A stretch of 8,123 nt of DNA from Defluviitaleaceae bacterium. GTDB lineage: Bacteria > Bacillota_A > Clostridia > Lachnospirales > WQUN01. The notes under the pieces were generated by a model. The model was not told the DNA's origin and did no database searches. It saw only the letters and a list, made by a program, of their open reading frames with translations. The stretch covers positions 1 to 8,123 of the forward strand of contig WREB01000036.1 of assembly GCA_009779525.1 (NCBI GenBank). The letters are read 5' to 3'. The first letter of the stretch is position 1; each line of letters starts with the position of its first letter. Shown in pieces: positions 1 through 5,484 of the stretch. The position numbers and the translations under genes were made by a program.

Positions 1-1
1 G

Positions 2-466
2 GACGGCGTATTAAAAATGCTTTGCGCCGGCGATTCCGTGACGGCGCGTGCGGCGCAGGCGCTGAAAAAACAAACGCAGCCCCCCAAGCCATACACAGAA
101 GCGTCGCTTTTATCCGCGATGGAAAACGCGGGTAGATTCATCGAAGACGAGGCGCTTAGGGAAAAGCTTAAGGATTCGGGACTCGGCACCCCCGCGACGC
201 GCGCCGCGACGATTGAGCGGCTTATTGAAGTCGGCTATGTAACGCGCAGGCAAAAATGCCTCGACGCGACCGAAAAGGGCGTCCGCATTATCGACATGGT
301 GCCCGTCGAGCTGAAGTCGCCCGAGACCACCGGCAAATGGGAGCGCGCCCTCTCCCGCATCGCGAAAGGCGAGGCCGGCGAGGCGCGGTTCATGGAGAGC
401 ATTGTAAATTACGTGAAGTACATCGTCGGTTACGCGACGAATCCAGAAACGCGAGGCTGCCAATGA
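2..466 (+). CDS. topB: DNA topoisomerase III (type IA), C-terminal part, 5' truncated by window edge
   Basis: The frame is open from base 2 to the TGA at 464-466, so the methionine at base 17 is internal and the true start lies outside the window. The visible 154 residues are the end of a type IA topoisomerase, an enzyme that cuts one DNA strand through a tyrosyl-phosphate bond to relax or decatenate DNA. The key evidence is PPKPYTEASLLSAMENAGRF followed by GLGTPATRAATIERLIEVGY, which matches the conserved block after the catalytic tyrosine domain. The AMENAGRF and GLGTPATRA wording fits TopB better than TopA. The catalytic Tyr itself is upstream of the window. The protein stops soon after the core with no C-terminal Cys4 zinc ribbons, which also fits topoisomerase III. 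Its stop overlaps the next start (ATGA, 463-466), implying a shared transcript and translational coupling. Family is secure; TopB rather than TopA is likely. Confidence 0.9.
   Translation, partial: DGVLKMLCAGDSVTARAAQALKKQTQPPKPYTEASLLSAMENAGRFIEDEALREKLKDSGLGTPATRAATIERLIEVGYVTRRQKCLDATEKGVRIIDMVPVELKSPETTGKWERALSRIAKGEAGEARFMESIVNYVKYIVGYATNPETRGCQ
453..456 (+). promoter_or_regulatory. Ribosome binding site for the topB-coupled gene
   Basis: GAGG lies inside the last codons of topB, 6 nt before the ATG at 463. It supports this ATG, within the ATGA stop/start overlap, over earlier in-frame methionines that would lie inside topB. Confidence 0.6.
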
Positions 467-1434
467 TTACGCTGAGCCAGATAATCGATTATTTAAGCGG
501 GCGGGCGCTAGACCCCCTGCCGGTTTTTCTCATGCAAAAAGAGATTTACAAGGCTAAGGCTGAAGGCGCCGCCTATTCTGACGCCTACGAAAAAATGAGG
601 CAGACGAAGCACTACGTTGAACTGGCCGGCGAACAATTAGTTGACGGTTCGTGGGGCAGGTTACATTCGCAGGACTCGAAGGCGCCGAGAAAAAAATTCG
701 TCACGACCGAAGCGGCGCTACGCCGGGCGGGCGAGCTCGGCCTTCCCAAGGACGACCCGATCATTTCCAAATGCATCGGGCTGATGGAGCGGTACATGAA
801 CGGCGAAGCGGCGTGGACCGACACGGTCGAGAAGCACAGGGACGGCGGGAGGGGCCACATATACTGCCGCCCGTTCATGACGGCGGCGCTCATTAACATG
901 TTCGATCCGGACAACGAAACAAAAAAACCGTTTCAGGAATCCGCGGCAAACACGCTTGAAGCGGCGTTTGTCGGCGGACGCTTCGACGCCGGCTTCTTTG
1001 AGCGGGAGGTCCGCGAATACCGCGCCCCGTCCATCATTTCGCCTTGCAACATGTACGGCCTGATGCTTTTGCAAAATTCGCCTTACCTAAGCGATTCGTT
1101 GCAAAGGCGTTGGCTCGGGCATCTTTGGAACGCGAACGGCGGCGTCTACTATGTCTCGGGCGTGCCGCCGGCCGATTTGCAAAAATTTGAAGGTAAAAAG
1201 TTCAACCAATGGTTATACCTATCGGAGCTGCTTTGCGGTTTTTCGGCGTTTGGCGAATTCGCGGGCGAACGCGTGATCCCTCATTTGCTTTCCGAAACCG
1301 AACGCCTGCTTAACGGCGGCGTCTATATCAGCCATATAAAGGAGGGCAGGTATTCCGACAGCTGGCGCGACAAAGAAAAGCGCAAGGCCGACATGGCTTT
1401 GCGCATAGCGAGGTTGCTTGTGAAGTGCGGTTAA
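463..1434 (+). CDS. Uncharacterised 323-aa protein, possibly alpha/alpha-toroid (terpenoid-cyclase-like) fold
   Basis: I do not recognise a named family. The start at 463 is chosen because it overlaps the topB stop as ATGA and has GAGG 6 nt upstream; the open frame extends further 5' only as an out-of-frame shadow of topB. The protein is soluble, with no signal peptide or membrane segment. Residues 60-66 (VDGSWGR) followed by TTEAALRRAGELGL (81-94) and ISKCIGLMERYMNG (101-114) resemble a repeat of terpenoid cyclase/prenyltransferase alpha-alpha barrels, where QDGSWG caps a helical hairpin. Further helical stretches follow: GHIYCRPFMTAALINMF (131-147), and a second half with NANGGVYYVSGVP (223-235) and LNGGVYISHIKEGRYSDSWR (283-302). 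No DxDD or DDxxD cyclase motif is visible, so an enzymatic terpenoid role is not supported. Cysteines occur at 104, 135, 195, 258 and 322 without an obvious metal motif. The toroid idea is inference; the ORF itself is firm. Confidence 0.85.
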   Translation: MITLSQIIDYLSGRALDPLPVFLMQKEIYKAKAEGAAYSDAYEKMRQTKHYVELAGEQLVDGSWGRLHSQDSKAPRKKFVTTEAALRRAGELGLPKDDPIISKCIGLMERYMNGEAAWTDTVEKHRDGGRGHIYCRPFMTAALINMFDPDNETKKPFQESAANTLEAAFVGGRFDAGFFEREVREYRAPSIISPCNMYGLMLLQNSPYLSDSLQRRWLGHLWNANGGVYYVSGVPPADLQKFEGKKFNQWLYLSELLCGFSAFGEFAGERVIPHLLSETERLLNGGVYISHIKEGRYSDSWRDKEKRKADMALRIARLLVKCG

Positions 1435-1473
1435 GATTACAAGCGCGAATCGGCCGTTTGCCTGTTCTGACTT

Positions 1474-1514
1474 AAAACGGCGCCGCCCGCCAAGGGGAAG
1501 CGCCGCTTTCATTT
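1474..1514. terminator. Hairpin terminator between convergent genes
   Basis: The arms CGGCGC (1478-1483) and GCGCCG (1500-1505) form a stem, with an inner CCC/GGG pairing in the loop. AAAA lies immediately 5' and a short T-rich stretch (TTTCATTT, 1507-1514) lies 3'. It sits between the convergent ends at 1434 and 1541, so it could stop transcription from both sides. The T-run is interrupted, so efficiency is uncertain. The rest of 1435-1540 shows no gene. Confidence 0.6.
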
Positions 1515-1540
1515 GAGTTATGCAACGTTCGCCGAAATTT

Positions 1541-2626
1541 TTATTCGTGCTTCCCCAGCTCAAACGCCTTCTCGTAGAAGTATATGAGCGTCTCGTAGTC
1601 CACCTGGTTAGGTATGGAGTGGTCGCTGTGGAGGCAGTAGCCGTAGTTTTTCTTGACGATCGGGATCTTAGACTCAAGCTCCCTGTCGATAACGGCGCGG
1701 TCGTTTGAATAGAGCGTGCGCACGTCGATACCGCCCATCAGCGATAAGCGGTCGCCGTATTCTTTGTAGATGCGGAGCAGATCCATTCCCGCTTTTATTT
1801 CGATGACCTGCAGGCAGTCCATTCCCGCTTCAAGCAGGCCCGGGATAAGCGGCTCGACGTATCCGCACGAATGGACCGTCACCGGGAGCTTGCGCTCGCG
1901 CGCGTAGCCGAACGTGCGCTTGTGCGCCGGGAATATTAGGTCCATATACATCTGCGGCGACATGAACGGCCTGTTTTTAAAACCCATGTCCTCGTAGTAC
2001 CAGACGCCGTCTGGCAGTCCTTCCTTTGCGAACAAGATGTCCTGGAGCGCGAGGCTTAAGTCCGAATAGACCTTCACCATGTCCTCGATCCATTCGGGGT
2101 CGAGCGCCATCCCCATCAGCATGTACTCGTGGCCGCAAACGGGATGCATCAGCTCGAAAACGTTGACGCCGGAGCTCATGAAGAATTTTTTATGCTCCTT
2201 CGCGTACTGCTTCGCGCTGCGGTAGCCCTCGAAGTTGATCCTGCGCTCGTCCGGCTCGAGCAGCATGCCCCTCACTTTGTTCCAGTCCTCGCGGCACTTT
2301 ACCGCGAAGTCCACGTGCTCGGGCGTCGTGTCGTGCTTTTTGTGCCTGCGCAAAAGCGCCCCGTTGCCGTCTCGAGTTAGCACGGTCTCCTCGGTTTCCT
2401 CGACGACTTCCGGCTTGAAGTCCAGGTCAATGACCAGATTGTTCCAACCGCCCGTGACGATGTCGTAGTCGAAATGCTCGTTTAAGTTTTCTTCTGGCTT
2501 AATTTTGCCCTTGTCGACGTACGCCTTGCGCGTGTCGCCCCAAAAATGCTCGAACGCGCCGATCCGGTCGCCCTTCTCGCGCTTAAGCATCCTTCTCGTG
2601 CGTTCGTAACCAGTTAGCTGCTCCAT
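1541..2626 (-). CDS. Uroporphyrinogen decarboxylase (URO-D) family protein, MtaA/CmuA-like rather than haem enzyme
   Basis: This 361-aa cytoplasmic protein has the TIM-barrel layout of the URO-D superfamily, which contains HemE and the zinc methyltransferases MtaA/CmuA acting on methyl-cobamides. The start at 2626 has GAGGGG 8 nt upstream. Residues 250-260 (TVHSCGYVEPL) carry the H252-x-C254 pair that in MtaA-type proteins binds zinc. C331, H333 and H336 in YGYCLHSDHS could complete a metal site. LMGGIDVRTL (296-305) is the usual late barrel strand. The HemE N-terminal substrate block (the RQAGRY type) is not seen; the equivalent region reads RIGAFEHFWGD (21-31). A haem-pathway role is therefore unlikely and a methyltransferase-like or unknown role more so. 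No corrinoid protein or haem gene is adjacent. It is a single-gene unit with its own promoter, ending in a shared terminator. Superfamily is confident; substrate is unknown. Confidence 0.88.
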   Translation of the reverse strand: MEQLTGYERTRRMLKREKGDRIGAFEHFWGDTRKAYVDKGKIKPEENLNEHFDYDIVTGGWNNLVIDLDFKPEVVEETEETVLTRDGNGALLRRHKKHDTTPEHVDFAVKCREDWNKVRGMLLEPDERRINFEGYRSAKQYAKEHKKFFMSSGVNVFELMHPVCGHEYMLMGMALDPEWIEDMVKVYSDLSLALQDILFAKEGLPDGVWYYEDMGFKNRPFMSPQMYMDLIFPAHKRTFGYARERKLPVTVHSCGYVEPLIPGLLEAGMDCLQVIEIKAGMDLLRIYKEYGDRLSLMGGIDVRTLYSNDRAVIDRELESKIPIVKKNYGYCLHSDHSIPNQVDYETLIYFYEKAFELGKHE

Positions 2627-2679
2627 CGCCCGGTCCCCTCGTCATCCATTATTTAACGAAAATTATTTCCGCCTCAACC

Positions 2680-2707
2680 ATTATATGTGCGCGTGGCTTA
2701 TAATCAA
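2680..2707 (-). promoter_or_regulatory. Sigma-A-like promoter of the URO-D family gene
   Basis: Read on the minus strand, TTGATT (2707-2702) is followed after 16 nt by a perfect TATAAT (2685-2680), about 54 nt upstream of the ATG. The GAGGGG ribosome site lies at 2635-2640. The same -35, spacer length and -10 occur upstream of the FliD-like gene. Confidence 0.7.
2699..2704 (+). promoter_or_regulatory. Candidate -10 element for mtaB
   Basis: A perfect TATAAT lies on the plus strand 61 nt before the mtaB start. No good -35 is present at 16-18 nt spacing (about 2675-2682 reads CAACCATT), so the promoter is tentative. The hexamer overlaps the -35 of the divergent URO-D promoter, so occupancy by polymerase would probably be mutually exclusive. 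Confidence 0.4.
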
Positions 2708-2717
2708 GCGAATAATT

Positions 2718-2732
2718 GCGCGTTTAACGCGC
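2718..2732. repeat. 15-nt inverted repeat in the mtaB leader
   Basis: GCGCGTTTAACGCGC has perfect 7-nt arms around one central base. It lies just downstream of the candidate mtaB -10 and 33 nt before the start codon, where it could be an operator or a small 5' UTR structure. Function is unproven. Confidence 0.45.
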
Positions 2733-2752
2733 CGATCAACGATTTATTTCGC

Positions 2753-2760
2753 AAAGGGGG
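2753..2760 (+). promoter_or_regulatory. mtaB: Ribosome binding site fixing the mtaB start
   Basis: AAAGGGGG lies 5 nt before the ATG at 2766. The open frame continues back to an ATG at 2685, but those 27 residues have no ribosome site, include the candidate -10 region and do not resemble the family N-terminus, so 2766 is preferred. Confidence 0.7.
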
Positions 2761-2765
2761 ATTTG

Positions 2766-4040
2766 ATGCCGTCAGTCTCGTTTTACACGATGGGTTGCAA
2801 CGTCAACCTCGCGGAAACTGAAAAGCTGTGCGCCATGTTTTCGCAGGCGGGCTTTAAAATTTCCGAGGGCGGCGATTCGGACGCAATCGTGATAAATTCG
2901 TGCGCCGTGACGCAAATCGCGGCAAAAGGCGCGGCGCAGCTCGTAAAAAGGCTTCGCATAAAAAACGCCGGCGCCGTGATCGCGGTCGTCGGCTGCGCGG
3001 GGGAGCTTTTGGCGCAAGACGGCGCAAAGCCGCCGCCCGAGGCGGACTTTTGGCTCGGCAACGACAAGTACCGCGCCGTCGATATTATAAGCAAAAGAAT
3101 ATTCGATAAGAATGATTCAAATGATACTCTCGTAAATAATCATATTAAAATAATTAGCGGCGCAGCGTCATGCGCCAGGTCTTATGTACTCGTGCAAAGC
3201 GGCTGCGACAGGCGCTGCGGCTACTGCGTCGTGCCGAGGCTCAGGGGAGGGCCGGTTTCCGTACCGCTTGACGAAATAAGGCAGGAACTTCTTGCGAAGG
3301 CGGAAGCGGGCTGCGCGGAAGCCGTACTTTCGGGCGTAAATCTTTCGCTTTACGCCGACGGTCCGCACAGGCTTCCGGACGTGATGCGCATGGCGGATAA
3401 AATCGACGGAATCCGGCGCGTTAGGCTAAGCTCGCTCGAGCCGAACGCGCTCGATAGCGAATTTATCGAAGCCGCGCGGACGTCAAAAAAACTTTGCCCG
3501 CGCTTTCACGTATCGCTTCAAAGCGGCTGCGACGCGACGCTTGCCGCGATGGACCGGGGCTACGCCTTCGGCGAATACTACGCGGCGATCGAAAAACTCC
3601 GCGAAGCGGTCCATGGCGCTTCGGTCACGACAGACATCATCGTCGGCTATCCCGGCGAGAGCGACAAAAATTTTAGGGAGTGCTGCGCCAATATCGTGAA
3701 GTGCCGCTTCGACGACATCCACATTTTCAAGTTTTCGCTCCGGGCCGGCACCAAGGCGGCCGATATGCCGGGTTCGGTTGGCGAGCACAAGAAAGCGGAG
3801 CGGGCTTTGCTGCTGCAGGGGATCAAGCAGCAGGCGCGCTATTCGTTTTTATACGGATCGGTCGGGCAAACCGAACGCGCGCTTTTTTTGACGCGGCCGA
3901 GGCCGGGTAAATTCGAGGGGGAGACGGGGCGCGGCGCCCGCGTGACCGTCGAATCATGCGAAAATTTGTTGGGGCAAATGCGCGATGTCAAAATATATGC
4001 GGTCAGCCCAGGCGGCGACGGCCTGGCGGGGGAGTTGTAA
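2766..4040 (+). CDS. mtaB: tRNA (t6A37) methylthiotransferase MtaB, radical SAM
   Basis: The product is a 424-aa methylthiotransferase of the MiaB/RimO/MtaB class. MtaB converts t6A at position 37 of ANN-decoding tRNAs to ms2t6A using two [4Fe-4S] clusters and SAM. The N-terminal domain has all three expected cysteines: C11 in YTMGCNVN, C46 in INSCAVT and C77 in VVGCAGE. The radical SAM domain has the CxxxCxxC motif at C147, C151 and C154 (SGCDRRCGYCVVP). It is followed by LSSLEP (221-226), HVSLQSGCD (248-256) and TTDIIVGYPGES (288-299). Residues from about 365 are consistent with a TRAM tRNA-binding domain. MGCNVN and NSCAVT fit MtaB better than MiaB or RimO. Length is close to the family norm of about 430. 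One oddity is that codons 106-130, the linker between the two domains, are strikingly AT-rich compared with the rest of the gene. It is a single-gene unit ending in a strong terminator. Confidence 0.93.
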   Translation: MPSVSFYTMGCNVNLAETEKLCAMFSQAGFKISEGGDSDAIVINSCAVTQIAAKGAAQLVKRLRIKNAGAVIAVVGCAGELLAQDGAKPPPEADFWLGNDKYRAVDIISKRIFDKNDSNDTLVNNHIKIISGAASCARSYVLVQSGCDRRCGYCVVPRLRGGPVSVPLDEIRQELLAKAEAGCAEAVLSGVNLSLYADGPHRLPDVMRMADKIDGIRRVRLSSLEPNALDSEFIEAARTSKKLCPRFHVSLQSGCDATLAAMDRGYAFGEYYAAIEKLREAVHGASVTTDIIVGYPGESDKNFRECCANIVKCRFDDIHIFKFSLRAGTKAADMPGSVGEHKKAERALLLQGIKQQARYSFLYGSVGQTERALFLTRPRPGKFEGETGRGARVTVESCENLLGQMRDVKIYAVSPGGDGLAGEL

Positions 4041-4080
4041 AATAAAAAACCGCCCTGATCAGGAGCGGCTTTTATTTTTT
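4041..4080. terminator. Bidirectional intrinsic terminator between mtaB and the FliD-like gene
   Basis: The stem CCGC(4050-4053)/GCGG(4065-4068) is extended by CCT/AGG across a one-base bulge, with GATC as loop. It is flanked by AATAAAAAA on the left and CTTTTATTTTTT on the right. Each strand therefore reads as a hairpin followed by a U-tract. It begins directly after the mtaB stop and serves the convergent gene ending at 4151. Confidence 0.88.
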
Positions 4081-4083
4081 CCT

Positions 4084-4100
4084 TCGGCCCTTTGGGCCGA
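4084..4100. repeat. Perfect hairpin sequence beside the terminator
   Basis: TCGGCCC and GGGCCGA form 7-bp perfect arms with a TTT loop, three bases after the terminator's T-tract. There is no U-tract of its own on the plus side. On the minus strand it precedes the main terminator and could protect the 3' end of the FliD-like mRNA. The remaining bases up to 4150 hold no gene. Confidence 0.6.
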
Positions 4101-4150
4101 CAGCGCCCGGGACTTGCCGACACTTGCAAGGCGGGGGCGTCCGACGGTTG

Positions 4151-5431
4151 CTATACTTCCATATTTAACAACAGGCCGATATTGGACAGCTGCGAATATT
4201 CCCGGTTGGCCATGAAGCGGTAGTACATGTCGCTCATGTCGGCGGGGCCGGCGGCGGACTTAGTCAACTCGTCGCGCCTCTGGCGGCTTAGGAACTGCCC
4301 CGGGTCCGTTTCGGCGCGCCTCGCGACCCCTTCAAGGGCGCTTATGAAACCTGCGCTGCCGTTACCGAGGAAGCGTTCGGCCGAACCGTCCTCAAAGGCC
4401 TTCCTAAGCTTTTTTTCGTCGATATCCAAATTACCGTCCTTGTTGCGGGTGATGCCGATGCGATTTAGCGAAGGCTCGTAAGACGACGAAATCGAGTCGA
4501 GCCTTTGACGCAGGCTGTCCGCGCCCCTGTCTCCGCCGAAGCTTTTGGCGGCGCCAAGCAGGTTGTTAAACTTACTGACCACTTCGCCCACGGCGTCGTA
4601 AATGCCCGCGACGTCTTTTTTTACCGAAACGTTAATGTCGCCTGCGCCCGCCTTAAGCAACGTACCCGTAAGGCCGTCGCCAAAGTCGACCGAGTTGGTC
4701 GCCGAAGTTTTTTCGGTCCCGTTGACGAAGTAGACCGCGTCCTTCGCCTCGCGGGTCGGAGCTGCCGCGCCGAGCTTTTGGATCAGATTGCCTCCGGACG
4801 AATCCGAAACGCTGAACGCGCCGCCTGCGCCCGTATCCTTTGACGTGATCACGAGGGACGAGCGCTTTGTCTTTTCGTCGTATTGGACGGACGCGCTGAC
4901 GCCGGAGTTTTGCTTATTTATCGCGTCGGCGGTTTTTTGCTGCGCCGTCCGCGCCGAATCGGTCGACTTGATTTCGGCGGAAAAACTGTAGACCTTCCCG
5001 TCCTTTTCGATCGTGAAGCGGTTTGTGCCCGCGCCGACACCGCTCGGCGAGACGGAGCTGAGGGAAGCGCCCGCGTTTTGCTGGCTTGTCGCGAGCTGCC
5101 CAACCGTCACGGTCTTTGCGCCGCCCGCGTTTTTAAAGCGCGCGGCGTCGGCCTGGTTTTTTACGCCCACCGATAGCGCGCCGTCGTTTGAGGATACGCC
5201 AGCCAGCTTGTTAAATATCTGGCGGCCGGCGCCGCTTATTTCGGACAGCGCGCTTCTAAGTCCGCTTCCGTAATCCTTGATCGCGGCCATGTAGGAGCGC
5301 GCCGCGTCGCTTTGCGCGCTTTGTTGCTTGGGCTGCGGAGCGAATAACGACGTCTGGAAGTTAAAGGCGGGGTAGGCGCCGCCAACCGGAAGCATCGAGA
5401 ATATTCCGTTAATTCCGCCGACCGCATTCAT
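4151..5431 (-). CDS. fliD: FliD-like (flagellar hook-associated protein 2 family) protein with atypical ends
   Basis: FliD caps the growing flagellar filament outside the cell. This 426-aa protein shows the family's middle and C-terminal blocks. VTVGQLATSQQNAGASL (108-124) matches the end of the FliD N domain. NRFTIEKDGKVYSFSAEI (137-154) and the following ADAINKQNSGVSASVQYDEK resemble a flagellin hook IN repeat. VYFVNGTEKT (233-242) to ISVSVKKD-like VKKD (270-273) and FNNLLGAAKSF (288-298) match the next repeat. SLNRIGITRNKDGNLDIDEK (321-340) is the FliD C signature. What is missing is the GLDxDSIV-type N-terminus, replaced by a Gly/Pro/Gln-rich stretch (LFAPQPKQQSAQSD, 29-42). The usual C-terminal heptad helix is also not evident; the end reads YSQLSNIGLLLNMEV. 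No other flagellar genes are in the window. The start at 5431 has TAGGGGGG 7 nt upstream. Family is likely; a capping role is uncertain. Confidence 0.85.
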   Translation of the reverse strand: MNAVGGINGIFSMLPVGGAYPAFNFQTSLFAPQPKQQSAQSDAARSYMAAIKDYGSGLRSALSEISGAGRQIFNKLAGVSSNDGALSVGVKNQADAARFKNAGGAKTVTVGQLATSQQNAGASLSSVSPSGVGAGTNRFTIEKDGKVYSFSAEIKSTDSARTAQQKTADAINKQNSGVSASVQYDEKTKRSSLVITSKDTGAGGAFSVSDSSGGNLIQKLGAAAPTREAKDAVYFVNGTEKTSATNSVDFGDGLTGTLLKAGAGDINVSVKKDVAGIYDAVGEVVSKFNNLLGAAKSFGGDRGADSLRQRLDSISSSYEPSLNRIGITRNKDGNLDIDEKKLRKAFEDGSAERFLGNGSAGFISALEGVARRAETDPGQFLSRQRRDELTKSAAGPADMSDMYYRFMANREYSQLSNIGLLLNMEV

Positions 5432-5456
5432 GCCAAAACCCCCCTAACCGGATATC

Positions 5457-5484
5457 ATTATAATACTTTAAATTTTTTAATCAA
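5457..5484 (-). promoter_or_regulatory. Sigma-A-like promoter of the FliD-like gene
   Basis: On the minus strand TTGATT (5484-5479), a 16-nt AT-rich spacer and a perfect TATAAT (5462-5457) lie about 26 nt upstream of the ATG, followed by a GGGGGG ribosome site at 5439-5444. The -35 contains the TGA stop of the upstream gene. It is a housekeeping-type promoter; I see no sigma-28 (FliA)-type flagellar promoter. Confidence 0.7.

Noticed and set aside
256..462. Longer start for the topB-coupled gene at 256
   Set aside because: The extension lies inside the well-supported topB frame, is Arg/His-rich as expected of a shadow, and the ATG at 463 has a ribosome site.
463..1434. Terpenoid cyclase or prenyltransferase enzyme
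   Set aside because: Only a DGSWG-like structural motif is present; no DxDD, DDxxD or zinc-ligand pattern supports catalysis.
1541..2626. Haem biosynthesis hemE
   Set aside because: The N-terminal substrate-binding block of HemE is absent, HxC metal-site residues are present, and there are no haem genes nearby.
2685..2765. 27-residue N-terminal extension of MtaB
   Set aside because: It would lie beside the promoter elements, has no ribosome site, and MtaB proteins normally begin just before the first conserved Cys motif.
4151..5431. Part of a flagellar operon
   Set aside because: Neighbouring genes on both sides are non-flagellar and the gene has its own housekeeping-type promoter and terminator.
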